Shown: positions 1 to 7,299, numbered from the stretch's first letter. The stretch: 32,072 nt of DNA from Pseudomonadota bacterium (GCA_021848965.1 JAJZTL010000013.1:1-32072), one strand, 5' to 3'. Program-made: numbers and translations. Notes: generated from the sequence alone by a model not told the origin.

Positions 1-209
1 GGTTTGAGACCTACCCCTGAAGGTCGATCTCGGTGGGCCTACCACCATCTTTCCTATAGCTTTACACAATCCATGTCCTTTCCTTAGAACATTTCTCTGC
101 GTGCCTGCGGCACACTATCCCCAAGATCTGTGGAAAACTTTATAATACCGTCTAATGAGTTTTTGTTACAAAAATGTAAATATTACCTTTTGAACCGTGA
201 ATGTAAAAT
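1..209. other. Gene-free left edge of the window
   Basis: I see no coding gene here. The first 120 bases are less AT-rich than what follows and hold two short GC-rich hairpins: GGTGG/CCACC (32-36 with 42-46) and GTGCC-TGC-GGCAC (101-113). Neither is followed by a T run, so I do not call a terminator. A TGTGGAAAA at 129-137 fits a relaxed DnaA box on the minus strand. TTTGTTAC at 162-169 is a copy of a motif also found at the repressor promoter near 4190. The stretch could be the tail of an unseen upstream module or part of the origin. Confidence 0.4.
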
Positions 210-546
210 ATTTACCACACACCTTATTGACTACCAAATAGACCGCTAATTGACCGCTATTACAATATATTCTTGATGTTACTTTTTAGCAAGACAATAC
301 AAGATATCTCATAAATTTGACTGCTAATTGATGTCTAATTAATGGATAACAAGAAATCAAATAAGCCATTTATAATAATGGCGATATAAGAAATTTTATT
401 AAATTGCTGAATTTTAATATTTGTATTTCAGACTGCCAATAGACTGCCAAATAGACTACCAAATAGACTGCTAATTTATTTTAAATAATAGCTGATAAAG
501 TTATCAAAGGCTTATATCGCTTGACTGCTAATTTGACCGCTAATAG
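210..546 (+). repeat. Left arm of a large iteron-bearing inverted repeat
   Basis: This arm is the reverse complement of 903-1216. By hand alignment the arms differ at about five single bases and by two insertions in this arm, one of 11 bp near 236-257 and one of 12 bp near 442-465. It carries about ten copies of the iteron in reverse orientation (GACTGCY, GACCGCT, GACTACC), starting at 229, 241, 252, 319, 431, 442, 454, 466, 523 and 535. Spacings inside clusters are 11 or 12 bp, one helical turn, as expected for an initiator or partition-protein binding array. The outer end is at ATTTACC (210) and the inner end at CTAATAG (546). Confidence 0.85.
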
Positions 547-902
547 CATCTAACTATAACACGCCATTGGCAAGTAAATAATATAATCGTTCATACGCCT
601 TTTGAAAGTGTGATTATCTTTTCATTAATCGAGTTATTTTGAATATCAGCGCATAACTAAAAAAGTTTTTATTTATTGGGCGGTACTATTTTGCCACCTG
701 TGCAAATACATTGATACTGAAAATTATTTTTGGCGCCATATTTCAAACTGCTCATATGTTTTTTGAATTATCTTTGCAGACGGTCGAGTTAATTGTCGCA
801 CAATATAGTTCGTACTATCTTAACGCTAATCACGAACAATGCGGACATAACGCAGCTCGCCCAGTAAAGAACCGTGTTCCGCGCGCAGACTTTTCGCTTA
901 AT
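547..902. other. Spacer between the inverted-repeat arms
   Basis: This is about 356 bp without a convincing gene. An 85-codon open frame (711-968) runs from here into the right arm, but it has no recognisable domain and its end lies inside the repeat, so I do not call it. The spacer contains one copy (766-799) of a roughly 34-bp element that recurs at 1358-1392, and a small hairpin, ATAGT-TCGT-ACTAT, at 805-818. A spacer flanked by inverted iteron arrays fits a replication origin or a cruciform-forming locus. Confidence 0.5.
766..799 (+). repeat. Direct repeat copy A (AATTATCTTTGC ... TTAATTGTCGC)
   Basis: Both ends match the element at 1358-1392: AATTATCTTTGC on the left and GAGTTAATTGTCGC on the right, with a diverged, one-base-shorter middle. 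Unlike copy B, this copy is not palindromic at its left end. Its role is unknown; a recombination/resolution site or a protein-binding site would both fit. Confidence 0.55.
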
Positions 903-1216
903 CTATTAGCGGTCAAATTAGCAGTCAAGCGATATAAGCCTTTGATAACTTTATCAGCTATTATTTAAAATAAATTAGCAGTCTATTTGGTAGTCTATTG
1001 GCAGTCTGAAATACAAATATTAAAATTCAGCAATTTAATAAAATTTCTTATATCACTATTATTATAAATGGCTTCTTTGGTTTCTTGTTATCCATTAATT
1101 AGACGTCAATTAGCAGTCAAATTTATGAGATATCTTGTATTGTCTTGCTAAAAAGTAACATCAAGAATATATTGTAATAGCGGTCAATTTGGTAGTCAAT
1201 AAGGTGTGTGGTAAAT
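903..1216 (-). repeat. Right arm of the large iteron-bearing inverted repeat
   Basis: Reverse complement of 210-546, shorter by two whole iteron units (11 and 12 bp). It carries about eight iterons in forward orientation (AGCGGTC, AGCAGTC, GGTAGTC, GGCAGTC). The near identity of the arms means either a recent inverted duplication or continuing gene conversion between them. Length change by single iteron units points to slippage or unequal recombination within the arrays. Confidence 0.85.
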
Positions 1217-1352
1217 TATCAACATCACAAGAACAACACCAACAAACCAAAATAATTTATGTATACCAAACCCATATAACACATTTAATTTTTTTCATAT
1301 GTAAGACCACTTAGCAAAGTAATTACCGCAAGATACGTGAAATCGATGTCCT

Positions 1353-1392
1353 GCGACAATTATCTTTGCCGGCCCGTAGAGTTAATTGTCGC
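1353..1392 (+). repeat. Palindromic repeat copy B with GCGACAATTA / TAATTGTCGC arms
   Basis: The arms GCGACAATTA (1353-1362) and TAATTGTCGC (1383-1392) are perfect inverted repeats around a 20-bp centre. The part from 1358 onward repeats 766-799. The size (10-bp arms, about 20-bp core) is larger than a Xer/dif-type site, whose central region is usually 6-8 bp, so I do not assign it to that class. Confidence 0.55.
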
Positions 1393-1556
1393 GGAATAAA
1401 TTGACAAAAAAATCACAAGATTTTATAAAAAAGATCCTCTCATTTTTTACTTCAGTCAAAATTTCAATAAAAGAGTTTTTCTATTTATTATCAGATTTAA
1501 ATCATTAAAAACAAGAAACCGTAAACGATTTTTTTATTTAACAATAAAAGGCGTTT

Positions 1557-1574
1557 TTTCTTGTTTACAAGAAA
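1557..1574. promoter_or_regulatory. Palindrome TTTCTTGT-TT-ACAAGAAA, candidate operator
   Basis: Perfect 8-bp arms separated by TT. The half-site ACAAGAAA also occurs at 1511-1518, at 349-356 in the left repeat arm, and as TTTCTTGT at 1081-1088 in the right arm. Five copies within 1.3 kb of the origin-like region suggest a binding site, for example for the HTH of ParA or the winged-helix protein encoded downstream. The binding partner is inferred. Confidence 0.4.
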
Positions 1575-1596
1575 CATAAATTATTTCATAACAAAA

Positions 1597-1785
1597 AGCA
1601 GTCGGTAAAGCAGTCTAAATAGTAGTCAATTCAGCAGTCAGATTAATTAAATTAACCGTCAACTAGCAGTCACTTTAGTAGTCAATATTAAATACAATGC
1701 AATAAGGGTAATTGCTAAAATTATATTGAAGATAAAGGCTTGATTGATAAAAATATTACTCAAAATTAGCGGTCAATTAGCAGTC
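1597..1785 (+). repeat. Third iteron array, direct orientation
   Basis: Cores at 1597, 1609, 1621, 1633, 1665, 1677, 1768 and 1779 read AGCAGTC, AGTAGTC or AGCGGTC, with a degenerate AACCGTC at 1654. Neighbouring copies are 11-12 bp apart, so they lie on one face of the helix. The array sits just upstream of the parA promoter. It is a candidate initiator-binding array or a centromere for the partition complex, and could also mediate autoregulation. Confidence 0.75.
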
Positions 1786-1914
1786 TAATTGGCTATTAGT
1801 AGTAGTAGAGAATTTATTAACAATAACTACTACATCTTATATTGAACTTCAAATGCATTTTTTTAATTTAAAACATCGTTGCTTTTCTGTAAATTAAAAT
1901 TTAGTAAAAAACTA

Positions 1915-1943
1915 TTGACTTCATGTTTTTTGTATTTTAAAGT
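1915..1943 (+). promoter_or_regulatory. Candidate sigma-70 promoter for parA
   Basis: TTGACT (1915-1920) and TAAAGT (1938-1943) are separated by 17 bp. The -35 matches the consensus at five of six positions and the -10 at four. Transcription would start near 1950, which favours an internal ATG (1992 or 1995) over the TTG at 1950 as the ParA start. In such AT-rich DNA chance matches are common. Confidence 0.35.
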
Positions 1944-1991
1944 TAATGCTTGAAAATGACGTTTAACTTGAAAATGGTGAAAATGATTTTT

Positions 1992-2969
1992 ATGATGAAT
2001 CCAAAAGTACTTATATCTGAAGCCGCTGAAATACTTGGGGTTACACCCAATGCTGTTCAGTACCAACTGAAAACTAAAAAACTTCAACATTCGAAATTAA
2101 AAAATAGAGTTTATTTTGAACACGAAGCTGCTTTACATGTATTTGAAAAATTCAAAACAAAATGTAAGGTTTTTGTTTTTGTTCTTGTAAAAGGTGGAGT
2201 AGGGAAATCAACGCTATGTAGGGAGGTTGCCATTAGATCAACTTTAATGGGGAAAAAGACATTAATTATAGAGCTGGATCACCAAGGTAACTTAACTAAG
2301 TCATTTGATATTGATGCTAATCAAACACCTGTATTAATTGATCTGTTAGAAGATAGTTCATTACCTGTAGAAGATGCTATTGTGAACGTTATGCCAGGGT
2401 TAGATATTATTCCAAGTAGATATGATAATTCTGTTTTAGATAATTTTATTATGTTAAAAGCTATTCCGCTTCAAAAAGTCTTAAAAAGCAAGATAGATTC
2501 GCTAAGAAGCAAGTATGATTTAATACTGATCGATTGCCCGCCTTCTCTAGGGCAGGGCGTTGCTTCTGCGGTTCTGTGTGCTGATGAGATTTTGCTTCCA
2601 ACTACTCCATGCGATTTTAGCGATTCTGGTATAGAAACTACAGTAAAAGAAGTAAACAGAATGATGTCTGACCATGATGCTGGTAAAATCCCTATGAAGA
2701 TTGTACTTAATCAATATGATCATAGAGAAAAAGACTCCCGTGATACACACACAGATCTCTCTAAACACGAAGAATATAGCAAAATGTATGTTAATTTTTA
2801 TATAAGGACATGTAAGGATATTGAAAAATACAGAAGAAGAAAGTCTTCTGTTTTTGAAAGTACAGCAAGTTGTTATGGAAGAGAAGATATTGATATTTTA
2901 ACAAGAGAGCTATTGCAAATGAATTCCAAGCCAGAATTTGATTCTATTAATAGCGATAATAAAGAATGA
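1992..2969 (+). CDS. parA: ParA-family partition ATPase with N-terminal HTH
   Basis: A deviant Walker A ATPase of the ParA/Soj family, which drives plasmid segregation on the nucleoid. The reading frame is open from a TTG at 1950; residue numbers here count from that TTG. A MerR-like helix-turn-helix covers about residues 20-65 (ISEAAEILGVTPNAV). The Walker A motif KGGVGKST starts at residue 81, the A' motif IELDHQGN near 108, and Walker B LILIDCPPS near 191. I chose the ATG at 1992 because it lies after the candidate promoter and about 11 bases behind a GGTGA; 1995 and 1956 are alternatives. An HTH on ParA is typical of type Ia systems, where ParA also represses its own operon. The next gene, 28 bp downstream, would be its partner. 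Confidence 0.9.
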   Translation: MMNPKVLISEAAEILGVTPNAVQYQLKTKKLQHSKLKNRVYFEHEAALHVFEKFKTKCKVFVFVLVKGGVGKSTLCREVAIRSTLMGKKTLIIELDHQGNLTKSFDIDANQTPVLIDLLEDSSLPVEDAIVNVMPGLDIIPSRYDNSVLDNFIMLKAIPLQKVLKSKIDSLRSKYDLILIDCPPSLGQGVASAVLCADEILLPTTPCDFSDSGIETTVKEVNRMMSDHDAGKIPMKIVLNQYDHREKDSRDTHTDLSKHEEYSKMYVNFYIRTCKDIEKYRRRKSSVFESTASCYGREDIDILTRELLQMNSKPEFDSINSDNKE

Positions 2970-2997
2970 TTTACTTATATAACTAGGGCTATATTTT

Positions 2998-4152
2998 ATG
3001 AGTCAAGATGCTGTAGTTAAAAAATTTGTCCCAAAAAGAAGAACGCCGTATCTAATGCAAGAAGAAGTTATTAGAGAAAGAGAACGTTCTGATGCTCAAT
3101 TAGATAATAAAACTGCTTTAATTTCTCTTGACACTGAAATTAGCAGTCAATTAGTAGTCAAAAAGGAGTCAATTAGTAGTCACGCTAATTTTGATACTTC
3201 ATTAACGAAAGTTAATTTTCATGACGAAGTTTTATTGTTATCTGGGTTGCAAAAAAAAATAGCTCAATTTCTTGTTAAAAAATGTATCGAGCGTAATAAA
3301 AATGATACAGGGATCGTTACATCTGAAATGTTAAGTTTTGCTGGAGGCACAACACAAAAAACTATTAAAAAAATTCTAGAAAGGATGCTAGAAAAAAAAC
3401 TATTCAGCAGACTTAAAGGAAAGCCTGGGAAAGGCGGCTTTTCCATATTTTTATTGGAAGAAGAATTTATTAAAATTGTAAGGTTACAGTTGGAGATGGA
3501 AGCAGGCTTTTCTGCAATAAATACACCAATTAGTAAAAGAAACCTTCAGCAACGCACTAATACTAATTCATTGCCAGCGGATTGGAATAATATTGATTTA
3601 AAAGCTATTACCGATGCTTTTAGAAATTGTATAAACGAAAATACGCAATTTTTCGGAAAAAATCAATTAAGGCTAATATATAATTCAGCTGGTGATGCTT
3701 TAACCTGTGAGGACGTTCAAAATTCTATTAATGCCTTTGCATTTGGATTAAGAAAATTTGAAGATCAGGAGCCTTATTCAAAAATGAATAATCCGGCGGC
3801 TGTATTATTTGAAACTTTAAAAAATGGTGAGAAATGGGAAGAAAAGAGGTATTTATCTCAAGAAGAGGAAGGTTTGCTTGAAGAGTACATATATTTATCA
3901 GAAGCTCTGCAAAAGAATATGAAGAAACACTACGAAGAATGGAAAAATATCGATAGAGACCAAAAATATAAAGCGTATCAGAAGAACATACGTTCCAATG
4001 AATATTATGGAGAAAGAACCTTCGAAGAAAAGGCTTGGGAAGACTATAGTAAAAATATATGGAAAAATGAAAAAAATAGAATATTAATGGAAAATATGGG
4101 GATTGATCAAAATCTCCTCAAAAAATTTGAAGCCATTTCTAAAAGACAATAA
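2998..4152 (+). CDS. Winged-helix plasmid replication or partition protein
   Basis: 384 residues. Residues 78-165 look like a winged helix: a helical LSGLQKKIAQFLVKKC segment, a recognition-helix region around TTQKTIKKILERMLEKKL, and a basic glycine-rich wing (KGKPGKGGFSIF). This layout is familiar from plasmid-encoded DNA-binding and Rep proteins. The C-terminal part (about 195-345) has an NPAAVLFETLKNGEKW segment reminiscent of Rep/DnaD-like helper domains and ends in a charged, Lys/Glu-rich tail. Residues 49-62 are encoded by four iteron copies. Its place after parA fits a ParB-type partner, while the winged helix and nearby iterons fit a replication initiator; I lean to initiator without being able to decide. 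Confidence 0.6.
   Translation: MSQDAVVKKFVPKRRTPYLMQEEVIRERERSDAQLDNKTALISLDTEISSQLVVKKESISSHANFDTSLTKVNFHDEVLLLSGLQKKIAQFLVKKCIERNKNDTGIVTSEMLSFAGGTTQKTIKKILERMLEKKLFSRLKGKPGKGGFSIFLLEEEFIKIVRLQLEMEAGFSAINTPISKRNLQQRTNTNSLPADWNNIDLKAITDAFRNCINENTQFFGKNQLRLIYNSAGDALTCEDVQNSINAFAFGLRKFEDQEPYSKMNNPAAVLFETLKNGEKWEEKRYLSQEEEGLLEEYIYLSEALQKNMKKHYEEWKNIDRDQKYKAYQKNIRSNEYYGERTFEEKAWEDYSKNIWKNEKNRILMENMGIDQNLLKKFEAISKRQ
3142..3181 (+). repeat. Four iterons with exact 11-bp period inside a coding sequence
   Basis: Cores start at 3142 (AGCAGTC), 3153 (AGTAGTC), 3164 (AGGAGTC) and 3175 (AGTAGTC). The spacing is exactly 11 bp, which is out of phase with codons, so this is not a protein repeat. The motif is the same as in the upstream arrays. 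The likely function is binding by the element's own iteron protein, for autoregulation or handcuffing with the origin. Confidence 0.75.
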
Positions 4153-4166
4153 TGAAATTATGTAAT

Positions 4167-4210
4167 TAAATTGCAAAAAACGACATTTTTTGTTACAATT
4201 TAGCAATTTA
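4167..4210 (+). promoter_or_regulatory. Repressor-operon promoter with nested palindromes
   Basis: TTGCAA (4171-4176) and TACAAT (4194-4199) with a 17-bp spacer form a good sigma-70 promoter. Two inverted repeats overlay it: TAAATTGC (4167-4174) with GCAATTTA (4203-4210) enclosing the whole promoter, and CAAAAAA (4174-4180) with TTTTTTG (4186-4192) filling the spacer. TTTGTTAC (4189-4196) is also present. The encoded repressor binding here, to shut off its own operon, is the natural reading. Transcription would start near 4206. Confidence 0.6.
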
Positions 4211-4211
4211 T

Positions 4212-4898
4212 TTGAAACAATATCAATATTTCTTGGGACGTACATTGGCTAAACACTATTTTAATCTCAGTAAAGTGCTTAAAAATTTATTAAGTAAAAA
4301 AAATATGCGTCCGGCTGACTTGGCAAATGCTGTTAACTTGCCAAGACCAACAATTCATAGATTATTAACTGGAAAATCAACTAGACCTCATAGTTCATCA
4401 TTGCAACCTATTGCTGATTATTTTTCTGTTAATATTGATCAATTACTTGGGGAAACACCCTTAACGGGTGCCGAATCTTCTACATCTGTTGATAAAGCTA
4501 ATGTGGATGTTAAATATGTTCCATTAATTCGGTGGGAATCTATAATTCAGACAATCTCATTAGACACAAAAGATAACAATAACTACATCCCTTTTATTGG
4601 AAATATTAGTGAACATGGTTTTGCGACAGTCATGCCTGATACGTCTATGGAGCCATTTGTACGAAAAAATTCAATTTTGATATTTGATCCGAAAAAACAG
4701 TTCAAAGATAGGAGTTATGTATTAGTAAAAATAAAAGGAGTTCAGTTACTGTTTAGGCAAATACTTTTTGATTTAGAAGATAAATATTTAAAAGCATTAA
4801 ATGGTGATTTTAAAGAGTTAGGTATGAGATTACTAAGTGATGAAGACTCTATTATTGGAACTCTTCTGGAGTCAAGAATAAATTTTGAGGCAGAGTAA
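4212..4898 (+). CDS. XRE-family repressor with S24 (LexA/CI-like) domain
   Basis: An N-terminal HTH (about residues 20-60, with LANAVNLPRPTIHRLLTGKS as the recognition region) is joined to a C-terminal S24-type domain. MPDTSMEP (residues 141-148) holds the expected nucleophile Ser145. The strand that normally carries the catalytic lysine reads VQLLFRQI, so the Lys seems replaced by Phe or Arg, and I see no Ala-Gly cleavage site in the linker. It may therefore be a dimerising repressor that does not self-cleave in the SOS response. There is no early ATG: the frame starts at a TTG (4212), and a TTG at 4245 behind GGGACG is an equally good start because the mRNA would begin near 4206. First gene of the cassette operon; comparable phage-type repressors are found upstream of Legionella transfer regions. 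Confidence 0.8.
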   Translation: MKQYQYFLGRTLAKHYFNLSKVLKNLLSKKNMRPADLANAVNLPRPTIHRLLTGKSTRPHSSSLQPIADYFSVNIDQLLGETPLTGAESSTSVDKANVDVKYVPLIRWESIIQTISLDTKDNNNYIPFIGNISEHGFATVMPDTSMEPFVRKNSILIFDPKKQFKDRSYVLVKIKGVQLLFRQILFDLEDKYLKALNGDFKELGMRLLSDEDSIIGTLLESRINFEAE

Positions 4899-5648
4899 AT
4901 GATTAATTTAAAAAAATTACTTGGTAAAATTTTAGGTTATCCAGCCTATAAGGTAGCAGCTATAGATCAAGATGAAAACTCTAATTATGTAATTACTGTG
5001 CAAATTACAAGAAACGGGTTGTGTTTTCCCTCTACACCAGAAAAAATTTTATCAAGCGATCGATTAACAGATAAATTTTCACAAAGAGATATAAGAACAC
5101 TTACTTATTTGGGATACTTAGAAATAAATAGTCCAAAATACAAAATAATGGCAAAAAAGCTTGCTGAAAATGACAAGCTTCTCTTAGTTCTACATGAAAA
5201 GAAAAAAAATAAATTGGAGACTAGATCAGCGTCAGATATAGCAAAAGACGAAGATGCTATTAAGCAATTTGACTCATCAGATGCCCATTTCATAGGGTAT
5301 ATGCAAGCCATGGAAGATTTAGAAAATGAAAAACTTAAATTAAAAGAAAAAAAATTAATTAATACTCAAAATTACCAAATGAGACTTCTTATCGAAATTA
5401 GTGAAAATTCTAAAGAATTACTAATGCTGGATTTTATTATAGATAACGAAATTATTAAATACAAAATAGCCAATATGCAAGATGCTGAGTTTTCGGTTCT
5501 CGAAGGGGATATGTCAGTAAAAAATGGTGAATTATATAGGGCTATTGTAAATAATAGCGCAACGGATATAAGTATATCCAATAAGAAAAATATATTAGAT
5601 CAGGTATCAAAAAAACATTTAATAAAACTAATGAATAAGGGTGCATAA
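4899..5648 (+). CDS. Unknown protein in the repressor/AfsA operon
   Basis: 249 residues; I do not recognise a family. The N-terminal half is mixed alpha/beta, with RNGLCFPSTPEKILSSDRLT near residue 38. A lysine/glutamate-rich helical stretch covers about 145-160, and a C-terminal part (about 165-240) looks like beta strands. There is no signal peptide or membrane segment, so it is probably cytosolic. It starts directly after the repressor stop codon, with GAGG about nine bases upstream, and its own stop overlaps the next start by one base, so it is translationally tied to both. Such tight coupling to the repressor suggests a role with it (co-regulator or sensor), but that is only context. Confidence 0.7.
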   Translation: MINLKKLLGKILGYPAYKVAAIDQDENSNYVITVQITRNGLCFPSTPEKILSSDRLTDKFSQRDIRTLTYLGYLEINSPKYKIMAKKLAENDKLLLVLHEKKKNKLETRSASDIAKDEDAIKQFDSSDAHFIGYMQAMEDLENEKLKLKEKKLINTQNYQMRLLIEISENSKELLMLDFIIDNEIIKYKIANMQDAEFSVLEGDMSVKNGELYRAIVNNSATDISISNKKNILDQVSKKHLIKLMNKGA

Positions 5649-6604
5649 TGATAATAGTAAAAGTAAAACATTATCTTAATTCAGAAGGAATTAAATATTT
5701 CCCTGTTTGGTTTGAATACTTAAAAAATTATCTTACCAAAAGAAAAGGTTTTATGGATATCGGATACTCTATTGAACAAGAAGAAAGCTTTTGCAAAATA
5801 GTTTTACTTTTTGATTGCAATGAAAATTTAAATGTTTGGGCAAAAAGCGATGAGCATATGAGAATCATTGGCAAATTAGATGAATACAGAACTCAACCGT
5901 GGACAGCAAAAAGACACCATGCGTCGAGTTATCACGAGTTAAATTTACCCGAGAAAGAAATTGAATTAATAGGGTATGAGCTCTGCCCATTTACTCAGAG
6001 AATTCATATCATATTGACCGAAAAAAATGTTCCACATAAAACAACCTATATTGATATATTTAATAAGCCAGAGTGGTTTAATACTGTTTCACCATTAAAA
6101 GAAATACCCATATTAAAATTTAATAATAAGGTGATTTTTAAATCTAATGCTATTTGTGAGTTTATAAACGATATATTAGCTTTAGAACTTTATCCACAAG
6201 ATATTTTTGAACTTGCAAATAGTCGAGCTTGGATTGAATTTGGACATTCTTTAATAATGGACATTTATAATATGTCGATTTCTCAAAATAAAAAAGAATA
6301 TTCTGATAAATATGATGAAGTTTATAAGAAATTAGAAAGAATAAACAATGAGAAAACAAAACAACCATATTTTTATGGGAATTTTTTTTCGATGATCGAT
6401 GCTTGCTATGCAACAATATTCATTAGGCTTAATTCATTAGATGAAGCTTATAAAACAAATCTTCTGAATAATTTTGAAGACTTACAAATATGGGATAAAG
6501 AATTATCAAAGAAAACCAGTGTATCTTCTTCAATTATTGATGGTTATTCAGAAAAATTACATGATCTCTTAATGAAGAAAAATGCATATATTGTTAACAA
6601 ATAA
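5648..6604 (+). CDS. ABM-like domain fused to a glutathione S-transferase
   Basis: 318 residues in two parts. Residues 1-85 resemble a dimeric alpha/beta-barrel (ABM-type) domain and match the separate 105-residue protein at 8678-8995 (shared HYLN..GI.YF..WF, YSI, W..S.EH, L.EY). Residues about 104-310 are a GST: the thioredoxin-fold half has CPFTQR at 113-118, as in glutaredoxin-like (omega/DHAR/CLIC-type) GSTs, a cis-Pro region KEIPIL near 151-156, and SNAICEFI for glutathione gamma-glutamyl contacts. The rest is the helical C-domain. An N-terminal Cys suggests thiol transfer or reduction rather than classic conjugation. Inferred role: tailoring of the small molecule made by this operon, or protection from it. 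Confidence 0.75.
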   Translation: MIIVKVKHYLNSEGIKYFPVWFEYLKNYLTKRKGFMDIGYSIEQEESFCKIVLLFDCNENLNVWAKSDEHMRIIGKLDEYRTQPWTAKRHHASSYHELNLPEKEIELIGYELCPFTQRIHIILTEKNVPHKTTYIDIFNKPEWFNTVSPLKEIPILKFNNKVIFKSNAICEFINDILALELYPQDIFELANSRAWIEFGHSLIMDIYNMSISQNKKEYSDKYDEVYKKLERINNEKTKQPYFYGNFFSMIDACYATIFIRLNSLDEAYKTNLLNNFEDLQIWDKELSKKTSVSSSIIDGYSEKLHDLLMKKNAYIVNK

Positions 6605-6615
6605 CTGAGAAATCT

Positions 6616-7299
6616 ATGAATAAAATTGAGCACAAAGGTTATAAGTTTTTCCCTACACTGGTGGCTATTTACGTTACGTTAGGCGTAACTTCTGTTGCGT
6701 TAGGATATAAAATTATACCGATTGCTCATACTATTATTTCAGGAGCTGCTTTAATTTTGCCACTTAGGTATCTAGTTGGTGGGCTTATGGCTGATATTTA
6801 TCCATTGCATCTTGCAAAAAGACAAATGTGGAACCTATTACTTTCATGTTTTATTTTTTCAATTATATCAAGAATAATTATTGATTTGCCTTCACCTAAT
6901 GATTGGAATAACCAAGAAGCATACGAATTTGTGTTGGGAAATAGTTTGCGTATAACCATGGTGGCTGCATTGGGGATGGTGATGGGGATATCAATAAATA
7001 TTTTTATAGTAAAGAAACTCGGGTTGTTTTTTAACCAAAAAATGTTTGGAATGAGAGTTTTTATTGCAACAGCTTGTGGAGAGTTAGTTCAATATGCAAT
7101 TGCTTTGCCAATGATATTTTGGAATACCCTTTCTATTTACAAAATTCTTATGCTAATTATGTCTGATTTTTTAATGCAACTTTGTTTGGTTGCAATTTTT
7201 ATACCATTTTTTTCTGTTGCAAGATATTTTATCAAAGAATTAGAGAAGAATGTTATTCAAGATACAAAGATCACTTTTAATCCTTTTAAGATCAATTAA
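6616..7299 (+). CDS. VUT/YhhQ-family (queuosine-precursor-transporter-like) membrane protein
   Basis: 227 residues with about six hydrophobic segments. Family-like signatures are GAALILPLRYLVGGLMADIY (about 39-61), a basic loop HLAKRQMWN, and the late RVFIATACGELVQYAIALP segment (about 149-167), which matches the conserved R..(S/T)..GE..Q region. Known members import queuine-type deazapurines. Here no queuosine genes are nearby and it sits between a GST fusion and an MFS exporter, so it may carry a different small molecule. The stop codon overlaps the MFS start (TAATG). Transporter class is fairly secure; the substrate is not. Confidence 0.75.
   Translation: MNKIEHKGYKFFPTLVAIYVTLGVTSVALGYKIIPIAHTIISGAALILPLRYLVGGLMADIYPLHLAKRQMWNLLLSCFIFSIISRIIIDLPSPNDWNNQEAYEFVLGNSLRITMVAALGMVMGISINIFIVKKLGLFFNQKMFGMRVFIATACGELVQYAIALPMIFWNTLSIYKILMLIMSDFLMQLCLVAIFIPFFSVARYFIKELEKNVIQDTKITFNPFKIN

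Larger units (their letters stand above)
1217..1949. other. Gene-free region between the inverted repeat and parA
   Basis: This stretch is strongly AT-rich with no supported gene. It contains direct-repeat copy B (1353-1392), ACAAGAAA motifs including an 18-bp palindrome (1557-1574), the third iteron array (1597-1785) and a candidate parA promoter (1915-1943). Together with 210-1216 it has the parts expected of an iteron-type origin and/or centromere: direct repeats in phase with the helix, an AT-rich zone, and flanking ParA and DNA-binding protein genes. Which part is the origin and which the partition site cannot be told by eye. Confidence 0.55.

Noticed and set aside
1-130. oriT or end of a relaxase gene
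   Set aside because: The two small GC hairpins are not enough, and no relaxase or relaxosome gene is visible in the window.
711-968. 85-codon open frame in the origin region
   Set aside because: It ends inside the inverted repeat, has no domain or RBS, and its codons are shared with iterons.
1353-1392. Xer/dif-type recombination site
   Set aside because: The centre is about 20 bp, not 6-8, and the arms do not resemble XerC/XerD half-sites that I know.
210-1785. CRISPR array from the short repeats
   Set aside because: Units are 11-12 bp with no unique spacers of about 30 bp, and no cas genes are present; these are iterons.
1863-2090. Minus-strand open frame opposite parA
   Set aside because: It is antisense to the ParA HTH region and low in complexity; a shadow frame.
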